From Pelargonium x hortorum (taxonomy: Eukaryota > Streptophyta > Magnoliopsida > Geraniales > Geraniaceae): 64,000 nt of DNA. Shown piece after piece: positions 39,084-51,770 of the stretch (position 1 is the first letter of the stretch; each line of letters opens with the position of its first letter). Location of the stretch: the NCBI GenBank assembly GCA_036897525.1, contig JAYMTJ010000012.1, positions 103,091-167,090 of the forward strand. Direction: 5' to 3'. The notes under the pieces were generated by a model, which saw only the letters and a list, made by a program, of their open reading frames with translations, did not search any database and had not been told where the DNA came from. Position numbers and translations under genes: made by a program.

Positions 39084-39162
39084 AGCCAACCAATCTAAAC
39101 CGATTTGAACCTATGACCGTTCGGTTAACAGCAGAATGCTCTAACCAAAAGAAAGACTAGTC
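39084..39162 (-). pseudogene. trnN: tRNA-Asn(GUU) near-complete relic, minus strand
   Basis: Read on the minus strand: TTTTGGTTAGAGC (D arm), ATTCTG CTGTTAA CCGAA (anticodon arm, GTT, four of five pairs), CGGTCATAGG, then T loop TTCAAAT. The 15-base loop-to-loop spacing is correct. The 3' side (CGGTTTAG) does not complete the T or acceptor stems, so it is probably inactive despite a well-kept core. The core resembles organellar and bacterial trnN (CGGCTGTTAACCGAACGGTC) closely. Confidence 0.5.
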
Positions 39163-41515
39163 AAACCAGTAACCAGAATCAGAAACAATAGAGAACGAGA
39201 ATCGGCGTAATACTCCTTTCACTTAGTATGTACCCAACAGGGCGCAACCCAACGTTTTCCGTTTCTTCAGGCCAATTCTCCGAAAATGAACTCAATCAAA
39301 ATCGGCTTTTTCGTCTCTCTCTTATTCTTGTATCCTGCACCTCAGACTCAATTGACTACTAAACGGAACTTGACTACGGTACAAAACACTCAATCTAGTT
39401 ATATATAAGTCATTGAAAAATGAGTTCAATCTAAAGCTAACCAACCCATACTCCTAGCCCAGAACTCCAACTGAGCCATAAGCAATCCCGGAACTCTAGT
39501 CCAATCTAGGAAATCCAGCAATCCACCAACAGCTCGGACAAGCACTCGTAATCCAATCAAGGAAAGAAACTGAATAATACAATCCATTCCTGGAAACTCC
39601 ACTCTCTACCTACGTACCCTTCTTGCCGAGCAGTCAGAAGTCATAAACTTGAAAATATCCTATTATAAAGAAGCAATTTAGCTCTCGCGTAGCTTATAGT
39701 AGTAAAGGAGTAACAAAAGGAATTAGAAGGAGACTAAAGCGCTAGATAAAGCGGTTTCTGCCCCGTTTGGAAAACCAGTTTCTTATGCGCTGGAAAGAAA
39801 GACTAGATGAAAGTGTCTGAAGGAAGAGAGAACAGAAAACAAGAAAGAAGAAGGTACTTACATGATAGGAATGCACTAAACTACTTACGAATCTAACTAG
39901 AAAGAACAGAAGAATCAAACCATGTCCACAAACAAAACAATACCTGGCAGAATAGAAGTCTACGAAAGATCGAACTTTGACCAAGGAACTGAAAGCATTT
40001 GAACTAATTGGGCGTTTGTGCCAGACTAAGGACATTGAGAATGACTTGAAAACTATGTATGAAAGGAAAAACCAAGAGAGGCGAGTTTATCTTGTCTGAA
40101 CGAAGAGAAGAGGAGGGGAAGAGTAGGATACATTCATTGCGTATCAGCCTAGATAAGGAGTGAGAAGGATTGGCTCGAACGATGAAGGAAAACAGATTCC
40201 CGGCAAATACAGTACTGGAACCGGTAGGCATGCCACTCACCTGTACGTGGGTTTTCTTCTTTTTCCTACTGTTGTGAAGTTGATAGAATGGAATGGACAC
40301 TCCCAGTCAAGCATACATTCGTTCGTTTTTCATAAGGGGACAAGGGCTGATTCTTACTGCTGGTTGAGTGGAAAACATCTAACTCGAAGGAACCGAAAGA
40401 CTTTGAGCTTACTGTAGAGAAGAGGAAGACAAACACCCAGATCTTAGGCTATCAACCTGGGCAGCAAGCTAGATTAGCAAGAAAGGGAGAGCTCTTAAGG
40501 AACTGAAAAGGAGGAAGGGGATTGGCTCGAACGAAGAGGTTCTTTATAGGCTCCGTAATGAAATGAGGAGGAAGGGAGAGGAAGATGAACGCATTTCTAT
40601 ACACTGACGGGACTCAAAACAGATTCAAGAAACTTTTTCTTTGTAGTGATGATCTTCGGGCATAGAGCTCTGGAATTCCTTGGAATGTCTGACGAGTCAG
40701 TCTCTTCTTTGGGTGGCTAGTCCTAAAAGAGTGAAATACGTAGGAAAGGGAAGCTTAGGAACACGCGAATGGAAGGGGGTAAGCTGTCATCAATCAAAGA
40801 ATTTAGGAAAGCTTAGGAAGATTCAATAGAACAGAGAAGAAACCCTTGATTTTGAGTGGCTGATCGTCATATGACCAGCTAAGCATCGTAGGCTTGGTCA
40901 GCCGTAACCTAACCAACTACCTAATACTACGCGGGCTCTATTTCCATTTCCCACGCCTTACTCACTCGAACCAGTGACATGTCCTAAAAGAGAGCTCCGA
41001 TCTAATCACTTCTGAGGAAGGTCGTACTAACTATGCAGAGTAAGAGCTCTGTCTCTATCAGTAAGAGATTCAGACACAACTGAAGAGATCCTAATTCCCC
41101 TGCCTCTATCTTGGGCTTCCTACCGATTCTTCTATTTCACTCCCAAAATTCTGGGTTCTCTTTCACCAGTCTCTCCTTGAGCGACAAACCTAGACAAACT
41201 CCACTTAATAATCGACCAATCGCTTACGGTACTCGGATTTTCAAGGAAGGCCCGGCCCAGAACTTCGAGCACCTTTCCACGGAGCTGGTCAATTCGAAAA
41301 GTGAAAGAAAGTAATAAGAACGGATCTCTCAATCTCAAACCGAAGAGTCGAAAAGGAAGAGCTGATTTCAAAAAAAGGGATTCTAATCTTCAATCTTTTG
41401 TTTGTGCTCTCACTTCTTTGTTACTCTTGATTCTGGATACTAGTCAAACTCATCTTACTGTGATGACGGCATTCTATTGCTATTCCTTGCTCAAAGCACA
41501 AAGAGTTATCTATTC
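39163..41515. other. Less AT-rich island, non-coding
   Basis: By eye this stretch (starting about 38.6 kb) has clearly more G and C, longer purine and pyrimidine runs (GAAAGGAAG, CTCTTTCTT), and fewer stops. This explains the overlapping 67-98-codon frames at 39742-40035 and 40004-40300 (minus), 40160-40417, 41111-41314 and 41132-41371 (minus). None shows a domain I recognise. GGATTGGCTCGAACGA occurs twice (about 40169 and 40516). A T-arm-like CACTGG TTCGAGT lies on the minus strand near 40975. The texture is that of ordinary angiosperm mitochondrial spacer. Confidence 0.55.
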
Positions 41516-41519
41516 TCAT

Positions 41520-41538
41520 GAATTAATTAATTAATTAT
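41520..41538. repeat. AATT microsatellite
   Basis: AATTAATTAATTAATTATT, four full tetranucleotide units at 41521-41536. It coincides with the right border of the less AT-rich island. Confidence 0.85.
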
Positions 41539-42724
41539 TCTACTATTCTTGTTACCATTCATACACCTACAATAGGGTAGTTTATATCTACTTTACTAGA
41601 TTGCTAATATATAATCTCAGAGATTCTTATTCCGGGTTTACGGTTACGCTTTCTAATAGAGCCCTAATGATTCCAGCCAGATTAAAGAGTCAAAAAAACT
41701 ATAACAAAATAACAATTACTAAGACATATAATACTAAATACACTATAAGAACTATAATAACAATCTATTATACTAGAATAAACTATAAGAATATTCTCTA
41801 TAGAATACAGTAACTACAAGAGCTACAGGCTGCGGGAGGGCTCGTAAAACTAGTAAGAGTTTAGCTACGAAGAAGGGCCTCTTTTTAAGATTAGGCTTAG
41901 GATACAAAGTCAAAGTCAAGGTTCTAAGAGGCTTCTAGTTCTAAGGAAAGAGAGCAGTTTTGAGGTTTAAGATAGAGATTTCATAGTTGTCTTTTTCTTA
42001 GTCTTAATAGTGTTGTGGGATTCGAACGTATTGTCATAGTAAACTGTGTTATAAATGATGAGTATAGAGAAGGCAAGATGTCTTGCTTGCTAGCTATTTA
42101 ATCTAAATAATTAATGGAAGAAAGATAAGCAAGCAATAAGGTAATTTTCCCGAAAGACACTAGGGATTCTAAAGAACTGTGAAATTTATGTAAGGATAAG
42201 AGTACGTCTATTAAATATTAAAACTTCACGCTTTTTGGTACTTAACTATAAAGAGAAAGGAGTAAGATATACTCTAATTAAATTGAGAATAAGAAATGGA
42301 TTCTTGAGGCTCACGGGGAGCCCCCGGGTGTTCTAGGTTATTTACTCTTATACTTATCTTTTTTGAATCCAAGTTTTTCGGTGGGGGTGCTACTTCGGAA
42401 AGGGTTATCACGAGCTATTTGTACTCAAATTACTTGCTATTAAGAAGGGTTACAATACTACTGTATAAGTATGACTTCTTGTTGTATAAATCTGGTTTAA
42501 CAAAGAATACAAAGCCTAACTCATTTTTCCTCTAAACTCCTTGACTATATATAAGCTACTCATTCTTACATTTGTTAATTAATTAGTTACTTGTTTCGAA
42601 GATCTAGGAATTGTTTACTTCTTTTAGATACGATTTTGTGTTTTTCTTCTAGGATTCAAAAAGTTTCACTCACCTCTCACCTAACCGACACAGTAAAGAC
42701 TACAAAACCGGGCTATACTAGATT
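41539..42724. other. AT-rich spacer with repeat fragments
   Basis: CTA/ATA-rich run at 41670-41830 like those near 4.5, 28.8 and 31 kb. A TGTTGTGGGATTCGAAC block at 42011-42027 is a third, partial copy of repeat family D. Frames at 41601-41813 and 42591-42842 are low-complexity or overlap tRNA relic sequence and are not called. Confidence 0.5.
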
Positions 42725-42727
42725 CTT

Positions 42728-42792
42728 ATACAGGTTAGTAGAGCACTTTGCTGTGAAAAGAAGATACGTGGGTTCGAGGATAGAGCTTGACC
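42728..42792 (+). pseudogene. Decayed tRNA-His(GUG) relic
   Basis: CAGGTTAGTAGAGCAC (D arm), loop CTGTGAA with T33 and anticodon GTG at 42751-42757, then exactly 15 bases to T loop TTCGAGG in GTGGG TTCGAGG. Spacing fits a class I tRNA and the GTGGGTTCGAG context is that of histidine tRNAs. Anticodon stem CTTTG/AAGAA pairs poorly. The T stem's 3' strand is lost, and no acceptor stem forms. A relic, or less likely a chance assembly. Confidence 0.4.
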
Positions 42793-44125
42793 TCTTTCTT
42801 CCTATTGTAATGAAGCTAAAAAGAGTCCTTAACTTAAACTGACCTAACCCTTCGAATTGAAAAGAAAAACCCCTTTCAAGTTACGCCTATAGTATTTGAG
42901 TATTTGAACAAAAATTATGATAGAAGTCCCGGTTTATACTTAGACTTTGTGAATACTTATTAGCTTTGCTACGTGTCAAGCGTTTCCTATGTCTTAGATT
43001 TTTCTACTTGACCAGGACAGCCCGAGGTCCCCTTATAGATTCAAAATTCGGGCAAAAACTTTAGTGTTTTCCTTATTCCAGGAGAAGTGGTTATTATGTC
43101 TCAGACTCGGATACCCCGGCTTATAGGAGCAGCCTTGCTGGTTACGAGTACATAAAACTCAGTTTTCTTTTCATATTGGGTCGAAGATCCTTCTAAGGAT
43201 TACAGTGAAAAGGCTTCTCTAGGGTTTCTACTTAATCGAAGTTAGTTGTAGTACTTAAGCCCAGCGAGTCTCAAAGGGAGCTTTGTAACAGTTAACATAT
43301 CCAGGATTTATATACTTAATTAGATTAATTAGAGTCTTTTTTCTGCTTAACTCTAAAAATGAAAAGGAATCTTAGTTTATCCTAGAAATTTCAATATCTC
43401 TATAAAAGCCCAAAAGTCTTAAGCTTTTTTGACTCTGGGCCCCTTTTTTGTCTTAGCAGTTAGTTACTTATTCAATTTTTAAGTAATAACCCACTTAGTA
43501 CTTTACCGCAGCATCCTACTAAGAGCTTTTGGCTTGCTTAAAGTCAAGGTTTCTTACTAAAAAAACAAGGATATAATTTCTCTAAAAGTTCCTTAATACT
43601 AGACTAGGATCAAAAGTAAATAAAAAAGGACAACGATTCTTTTAGACTACCGCCCCGATACTTGTTACAAAAAAGTCAAAAAAGCTTTATGGAAATTGAA
43701 GTTTAGGGTACACAAAGTATTTAGATAATGACATCTCAGAAATTTGGAAGGCCTCGGCGCTACTGATGTTCCTGGAATTTCTATTTATTTAAAACGTTTT
43801 TGGGTCTAGTATGGAATGATTTGCCTTGGTATAACTACTTTGAGGTTCATGGGACTGCACTAAATAAGTAAATAGGCACGCGAATCTTAATAAAGAGCTA
43901 GGGACCTGCTTGAAATAGCTTTAGGTTTTCTTGTGTTCTAGTGGCCAGTCGGCGAATATTCTTAACAACGAATTTCTAATGCTATAAGTTCTCCGAGAAA
44001 TGGCTCTGTAAGGGGATTCTCCTCTCCCTATCTACGAAAGGCTCAAACAAAAAGGATTTTTTTGAAGCTTTTCTGTGCTGGTTTGGTTTTTGAATATAAG
44101 TAAGAGGGTCCTAACATATAGATAA
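42793..44125. other. Gene-free spacer
   Basis: No gene, tRNA or strong repeat recognised. One GGGCCC site at 43437. Confidence 0.55.
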
Positions 44126-44127
44126 GG

Positions 44128-44192
44128 CTTTTATGACATAGTTTCAAGCCGCTCTATCCAAGTGATTTGAAACATAGCGTATTCTTGGAACT
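44128..44192 (-). pseudogene. tRNA-like fragment (D arm and UGA loop)
   Basis: On the minus strand CACTTGGATAGAGCGG is a classic D-arm text, followed by GCTTGAAAC, whose loop CTTGAAA is that of tRNA-Ser(UGA). No T arm follows within reach of class I or class II spacing. A fragment or chance match. Confidence 0.22.
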
Positions 44193-47100
44193 TCCTTTCC
44201 ACAGGGTTTTCATTCTATATTATTGGACATCGAAGGAAAAGAAAACAAACGACTCAAGTAATGTCTTCTTTCGGCCATAGAGGAAGATCCCTGTCTTTTT
44301 AGAAGACTCTGAATAACCTTTCAAATAAATAGGGGTCGGTTTTTACACAACTCGAATATTAACTTAAAAATGCCTCCAAATTACGGGGGTTTATCTATCT
44401 GGGAGCATTTCTTTAAAAGTGCCTATACACGGAAATCCACAAAAAGTCTTTTCATTTTACTAAGATTAAGGCATAAGATTTTCTATCTTTTTTTTTGTAT
44501 AGATTACTATCTGTTTCAAATCTTTGATTTACTGATATCAAGTTGAGTCTCTCCTTCTTTATGTGAGGCGTTTTGTATTTTTAGATAAGATATCAGGGGT
44601 GCAATAAAGAATTTTAAGGTTTTTTCTTGCTGTAATTTAAAAGTCTTTTAGAGAGTATACTCCATTCAGTCTACAAAAAGTATAAATTTACTTATCTTTT
44701 TTTTCTATTTGCAAATATGGATAATATAAAAGAAATTTTACCTGGTTAGCTTACATGAGTTAAGGGTCTGCGGGGACCCCAGGAATTACGTTCTAAATAT
44801 AAAGACTGTAAGATTTCGTGAGGACTCCTTTATAGTTACTCTTTCATGAAAGAAAGGACCCCCTTTTTGTGTGTAAAAGCTATTCAAAAGCATCTCTATA
44901 AGCAGCAGTACTTTACTTTTTAATACTAAACCCTTTTATGAAAAAAGTCTTAAATACAAGTCTCACTATTCTTATAAATTTTAAGTATATACCAACCAAA
45001 ACAAGGTAGGATTACACAGTGGTTGAGTTATGACTAACAAAAGGAATCGGAAAATCTTTGTCTTTAATATAATGAAATAATTAAGACTGACTTTTTTCAG
45101 CTTGATTTTCATTACAACTTTATAGCTGTGTTTTCTATTTTATAAGAGGTAAGCCCATAAGGCTTTCTAAGTTCAGTATGCTTGTTAAAGTTCTGAGTGT
45201 TAAAAGACTTTTTTCAAGAGAGTCTCTTGATAAGACTAGGCCGGTTAAATCCCAGCGCAAGCCAGTCAAATTTCTATGGGGGGCCTACCGAGGTGTTGCT
45301 TCAACTTATCCTGGAGACCCTTAGTGCTGACGATTAAGATTCTACACAAGTAAAGACATAGCGGAACCTATTGATATAACCAAAAAAAGACTGCGGGGTT
45401 TCATTATTGTTTTACAGTTCATAACCCGAATATATAAGGGAATTCCCATTTTTTGATAGTGACCCTTAGTAGACTCCGTATAATTAAAAACCTTATCAAG
45501 GATCCCTCTAGAAAAAACTAACTGCTTTGTACGATTTTCTTAAGTTCAAAAGCCTTCTTGTTAAGGGGCTTCTTTAAATTCGAAAGCGGAAATCCTTAAA
45601 CAAAACCCTTTTAGATAATTTACGTATATTAATTTATTAACACAGCGGACAACGTAAGAGTGAAGTCCTATCCCATAACACGATTAAGTAAGTAGCTACA
45701 GAGTGCAGAATACTTTAGCTTTAAGGGTTAGAATCACCTATAAAAAGCGCCTTCTCTACTATAATATCTCTCAATATTCATTTTAATTTATAGGGAATAC
45801 CTCTTTAGAAAACCGGGCAATTTCTTGAGCTAGCTTACAGAACTCTCAAATAAGTAAAGTAAACCAGAGTGTAATAGCACTTAAAATATTAAAAAAATCT
45901 TGTTAAAAACGTTATCTGCCCCTTACCCAGGGTGGTCGACCAAAAAATAGACTTTTTTCTTTTTATTGTAGACCAAGGGGCTTCATTTAACCCATATCGG
46001 TTTGAAAAAAAAAATGACATTAATTAATATATAAAGGGGAGATGGAAAGTTTCAAAGAAAGAAGTTTGAAAAAATGAAAAAGTATAAGAAATAAAACGAA
46101 CGCAAAGGGCTTGCTTAGACTCAAAGTACAAAGATAAGGAATTGAAGTCTAGGAACTCCCCTTTCTTTTCGGAGTCAAAAGTACAAACATCTTAAATGAA
46201 ATGAAAAAAGAGTACCTAAACTGAAGGTATAAAGGCTGTATAATAACTCTTAGAGTTCTTTGCTTTGTATTCATAATCGATAGTCTTTCTGAAAAGTCTT
46301 TTACAAAAAAGTTCCGGAACAGCAATTAAAGGGGATTTTTATGTCATACTTGTTTTTACTAAGCTTTATTACGAAAAAAGTAAAGTTAGTATTTGCTTAT
46401 GTGTGTGAGTGACTTTCTCTAATTTTGATTCCTAAAGTTAAGAAGTGAATGAGGGAGCTTAACTTAAAGTGAATACATGTTCGGTAAAGACTAAGAGTCT
46501 ATTTACGGATTTTAATAAAGGAAAGTTCTTAGGTTTAAGAAAATAGCTGTCATAAAGATACAGAATGTAAGGGTGTGCCAGAAGAAAAGGTACGTTGGTG
46601 GGTACTAACTATAATATGGGTAAAATAATAAGGCTTTCATTCAAGATTAAGAAAATCTAGGACAAGAAATAAAGAGTGAAGAAAGCAAAGTCAAACAAGT
46701 TCAGAAGAGATAAGTCAATTCAGTATAACTTTGAGGGGTTTAAAGTTCAGAAGATTTTGTGTGCTATAATATAATGTGTTCATGTACTACCTAGAAACTC
46801 CTTTACTAAAGTGACAGAATGTATAATCAAGTGTAAGAGCGACTAATTCATTCAAGGTTGTACTAATAACTTTTCATTGAACTTAGAGTACCCCGGATAT
46901 TCCTAGGATTTCCCTTTTTGAAGTGTTAGTAACTTACAACTTACTTTCTCGAAATTGCGTATTCTATTCTTCTGTGTAGTGTACGCCTGTAAAGTCTTAG
47001 ACATATACCAGATTCTCTAACTCTTTCAGTTTTGGATTCTGTGTTGGAAGGAAGTAAAGCAGTAGCTAAAGGAAACACTTTCTTAGCTGTGACGGTCAAT

Positions 47101-50100
47101 AGCAGTTGAAGTCCAAAGTGTTTGAAATCTCCTGAGGAATCTCTTAAAGCCAACCGGTATTTGTTCTGAGGAGAAGGAATTTTGGACCCTTAGATTTTCT
47201 GTATATAGGATAGGACTGTAACCCGCGGATATTTATGTAAAAAGTAAAAGCTAGGAATTCCAAGTTAAAGGAGGAGTAGTCCTTTTCTAATGGATAAACA
47301 GGTAAAGGAATTGCTTCTAAGAAAAGAGTACCAGTGTTGGAGTCAATTAGAATAAGGTACTTTCCGATGAAGTAGTTTAGTAGCTATATATAAAATAATA
47401 TCTCCTGAAACAGAATTTACTTGAGACTATTAGTATTAGAACTCTCTGAATTGTACTCTTCTTTTTAAGCAGGTAAAGTAAAGAATAACATAAATCTCAG
47501 ATTTTCTAACGGAAACGGATTCTAGATTCTAAAATGTAAGCTTGTGCAGCTATTGGAATGGAAACCCGTACTATTAGGAAAGTAAGTACTTATCCGTTGT
47601 TGAGAGTCTATTCCTGAGATTCCAAACTAACCAGAGACTTAGACTTTTTTGTATTAGTTAACACGTTCTGTTGAAACTGACATTGCAGCTAATGGTAAAG
47701 TGAGGCTAATCTTGTCGAGGAGAGGTTTGATTCTATCTGTATTGATTGCTAAAGGACTAACAGATTCTGATTATATAGTTTAACAATAGTGGACTCTTTA
47801 TAATATTGAATCTAGTCTGTTAGAGAGTGCTTTACCAAGGCAACCTTTTTTCTTTCTCGGGATTTTAGTTCTTCTTGTACTCATTCACTGTACAATACTA
47901 CTAACGCATTGCCTTACCAACTTTAGGACTTGTTTTAACCCTCTAATCCTTGGAAATGCCACATACAGACTCTGAATTTCAATGTACGAGTAACCCTATT
48001 CTCTTCTCTGTGCAGTGCCTGTAACGCTTATATGATGGAATGGGGATAACATACGATTCTATTCTGGAAGCTGGTTAGGCAGTAGCTAAAGCAAGGTACG
48101 ACTTAGAGAACTCATTTTGTAATGGACAGTAAAGAAAGGAGTTAAAGATCTAATGGGAAACGAAATTCTGTATTCTGTCCTAGCTAGGTAGTTTCCGATC
48201 CTATGACATAGCCGGTAGAGGATAAATGGACAATAAATATAGAGGACTGACTGAGATTCTCTCTTAATCGTGGTGGGACTGCTACTACTGTTGCTAAATT
48301 CTTAGCTGTGAAGTAAGGTAAAACCCTGGTCAGTGAAACCGGTCCTTGTACTTGTAAGCTGGCTCAGGCTTTTCTTGGTACTATAGCATAATTTTAGTTA
48401 TTTCTGAAGTGAAGTATGTAAAGTAAAGGAGCCCCAAAAAAGTACTATGCAAATTAACAGCGGGTAACTTTAATCTTAATTATCATAACCTTGACTTCTT
48501 ATAGGATTCTATTTATTACACGTGGGCAGTACCTCATTAAAAGATGGAGAATAGAATTGTTGGGATTAACTATATTAGGTTTTTTTCTGCTATTCTCATT
48601 CTCTTGAAAGAAAGTTAATAAAGTGATTTTCGTTTTTGGCTGGGTAAGGGCTTAAGTACGAGTCTTAATGTAAATGTAGCGGACTCCTTTTAAAAACTTT
48701 AAGTCAATTCTTTTTTAATCCCTGAGTTTTAAGGGTTTTGTATCAAGAATCCTGGAAAAGCTTATACTAGATTCAAGAAATGAAATTAATACGCCCGCTT
48801 TTCACTTTATCCGAGCTAGAGTTCCCTAATCCTAATATATACTAGAAGGGCTTGGCTTACTTTTAAGTTCCGAGATTTCTTCCTACTTGACAAACACTCA
48901 ATTAAATCCTTAAACAAGAAAAACTCCTAACTTTTCACTCTTGAAAATAGGGTTTCGGAAATCTAGTAGGTTCCTAAAAAGCTAATAAGTCAATTTTCTA
49001 GTGGTTTTATAATAAGAAGCCCCCGTTATGTTATATAGTATAGTGAATACTCAGTGTAGCAGTTGTAGAAGATTCTTGCTAGTGTAGTGCTCCCTTAACA
49101 GACAAAAAAGGGCGTCTTTATTATTATTAGAGGCTCCTAGTAATAAGACTCCTTTTTCTTTAGACTCTGCAGCCTTTAATCTGGGTGTCCCAAAGCCCTC
49201 CCTATGAAATGAAGATACTCGAACTAAGTCCTTACCTTAAAAGGAGACCTTTCATTTAATATAGAAGATAGAGTATCTAAGATTTGCCTCATTGCAGAAG
49301 GAACTTCCCTGCTTTGAATTGAAAAAAAAGCAGCCCTTCAAGGGATAAGGAGCCTTTTAGGGATATAATAAGGTTAAGTATAATGTACCCGCATTAGAAT
49401 AAGTTACTCTAGAGAGAACCCTTACATAAGAGGTAAAAGAAGTCGACCAGGACTTTCAAAGAAGGCTTGCAAGAATGAAGAACCGAGTTAAGTTTTTTCC
49501 GAATATGAGTTTCTTAGGTTTTTTTGTAGATCTTTTATTTTACAAATTTTTGCTACAGTCTACAGTAAGCTGCGGAAAGTCCCCTTTCTTACTAGAAGGA
49601 AATGGTAAAGAAAGTAAATACTCTGCAATTTGATATAAAAAAGCCGAATCTACTACCGGTATAAAATAAAGAGGTTGGAGAAAGTACTTAATTTAATAAG
49701 AGTTGCTAGTCGTTTCCTGATATAAGACTGTTCGGGGGGAGGGGTGAAGAATAGGAAAAGGCATGCTTTTTTAAGCTTCATTATCCTTATATATCTCCTA
49801 AATTCTAATTAATAAAAATAACTCAGTATTTAAGTATATCCAAAAGCCCTTTTTATTTTATAAGACCGGAATCCCATATAGTCTTTTTTGCATTTCTTGT
49901 CAATGCTCAAAGCTCTTTTAATTATTTGCAAAGCCTGTTTCTGACCGACCCGAGTAGTGCATTTTAAAAGAATTCTTTAGTTTAGAATTTATTTGTACTA
50001 CCCAGTATATTCCTAGTTTTCCGCTCCAACAAAGACTTATAGAATAGAATGCGTGGTTACTTACCGGAGCACCTCTTTTTCTAGCCAAGATCTTTGGTCT

Positions 50101-50600
50101 TTTGGTTTCTTTCTTAATCTATGTTCAAATCTTCATAGCTCTTACGAACCTTTTATCAAGACAATTCAAAGAATACAAAGACTATAAAAAGCTACAAGAA
50201 AACCTAAAAGAAAATTCAAATATATAATATATAATCAGGTATACGAAGTAGAGAGCAGGGCCCTTTTTTAGATAGACTACAGTAAGACACTCAAAACCAA
50301 AGCTTAGAAAGGTCTTAAGAAAAAGTATGAATAAGTTGGTTTTGTTATAATAATGTATGGTTGACTAACTAAAAAGAGTTCCTCCGAAACCCAGAATTTC
50401 AAATTATTTGTCTTTTGAGAGATCTTAAGAATCGAGCAAGCCTAGAAACTTCCTATCCTAATAGCGGCGAAAGAATTCTCAGCATATTCGAGTCTTTCTG
50501 ATCGAAGCAGAGGAACACCGTACTAAATAAAGCGCCCCCTCTTCACTTTATAACTATAACTAACCTTTCATTCCTTACTTGAAAGGAAAAAGTTATGGAT
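44193..50600. other. Long gene-free AT-rich spacer
   Basis: No gene recognised over about 6.4 kb. The minus frame 46941-47153 (70 codons) has no domain. From about 46 kb rightwards the plus strand becomes G-richer than C, the same bias as in the array that follows. One GGGCCC site at 50258. Confidence 0.55.
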
Positions 50601-50604
50601 AGGG

Positions 50605-50624
50605 TAGATATATATATATATCTA
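50605..50624. repeat. AT dinucleotide palindrome
   Basis: TAGATATATATATATATCTA is a perfect 20-bp palindrome built on a TA run. Mostly simple sequence, so of limited significance. Confidence 0.8.
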
Positions 50625-51629
50625 TATAGTATAGTAAGTTTGGTTTCCTCTTATTGTATTGGGTATCCCTAATGGGTTAGCTGGTTAACAAGACAGGGAC
50701 CTTAGAGAGAGTCAAAAGGAGGTTATGAGAGTCAGGTCCCTTTCTGTAGAGTAGTTTGATTCGCTAGTTTGACCCAGAGTTTTGGCATTTGAATTGACTT
50801 TATTTGTATATTTAGAAAGAGTAGGCCAATCACAATAAGAAGCTAGATAGAAAGTCACATGAGTAAGGCCCGTCTATGTAAAGTCTTAATAAAAGAAGGT
50901 TATCAGGAGTAGTAAACATAAGAGTCAGACGCAGTTATAGTTTTGAGGCTTCCGAGTGTTGGGTATAAAGTAGACTTTTTCTTAGCTATTCCGAGAGTCG
51001 AGTGGGTAAACCAGGCTAGTAGTAGGGAGATTCTCCAATTAGGAGGTTTGATATAGAAAAGGAGTCCAGCTATAGCGAAAAGTGATAAAATTCTTCTAAA
51101 AGAGATACAAGAAACCATGGATAATTTGGTTGAATAGGTAAAAAACCAGCTTAATAGGTACCTAAACGTTAGATAGAAACTTTTGTATTGTTCTCTTTCA
51201 TTTTCATCCGTCTTCCTATTTATTCGCTTTTACGGGAGTTCAGTCTTTCCTTTCATTCACTGTTTAAGTAGTTGCTATTTAGAAGGAGATAGATTGACTA
51301 CTGTCTGCCCTTATAATATAAGTTTGTATACTCCGTTGAAAGAGCCAGAGTTTTCATTCTAAAGAAGGAAGTCGATAGTAGTTAAGAAACAAGTGTGAAA
51401 AATCCGTAGGGAAAGTAGACAATAAAATTATGGGGAATTCCAGAGTTGTATAGTCAAAATGGACTCTAATTAGGTCGAGGTCAGCACCCTTGCAGGCTAT
51501 CTAAACTAAAGCTAAACTCGGAGACTTTGGAGTTGCAGATTCTAAAATAAAAGCGGGTCTAGCAAAGGGGATCCACTCCCAATCAATCTCTAAATCAACT
51601 TTAAAGTAATCCATTCTAGAGTCAAAACC

Positions 51630-51770
51630 AGCGCTAAAGTGGTTAAAAATAGGAGGCCTAACAAAGTGTTGAAACTTGGGATAAAATTCTCGATATAAAC
51701 TTCGGCATTGTTTTCTTTCTTAGGTTTGACTGGAAATGGAGGAGCTGCTCTTTACAGGTTCCTTCGCTCC
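51630..51770 (+). repeat. Array unit copy
   Basis: GCGCTAAAGTGGTTAAAAAT, then GAAACTTGGGATAAAATTC, CTTCGGCATTGTTTTC, TTTGACTGGAAATGGAGGAG, CTGCTC and GGTTCCTTCGCTCC: nearly every landmark in order. Confidence 0.6.

Noticed and set aside
39742-40300. Overlapping 97- and 98-codon frames, minus strand
   Set aside because: Longer frames are expected here because the island has fewer stops; the peptides are unremarkable and overlap each other.
50605-50624. TA-run palindrome as a replication origin
   Set aside because: It is simple dinucleotide sequence and nothing around it supports an origin.
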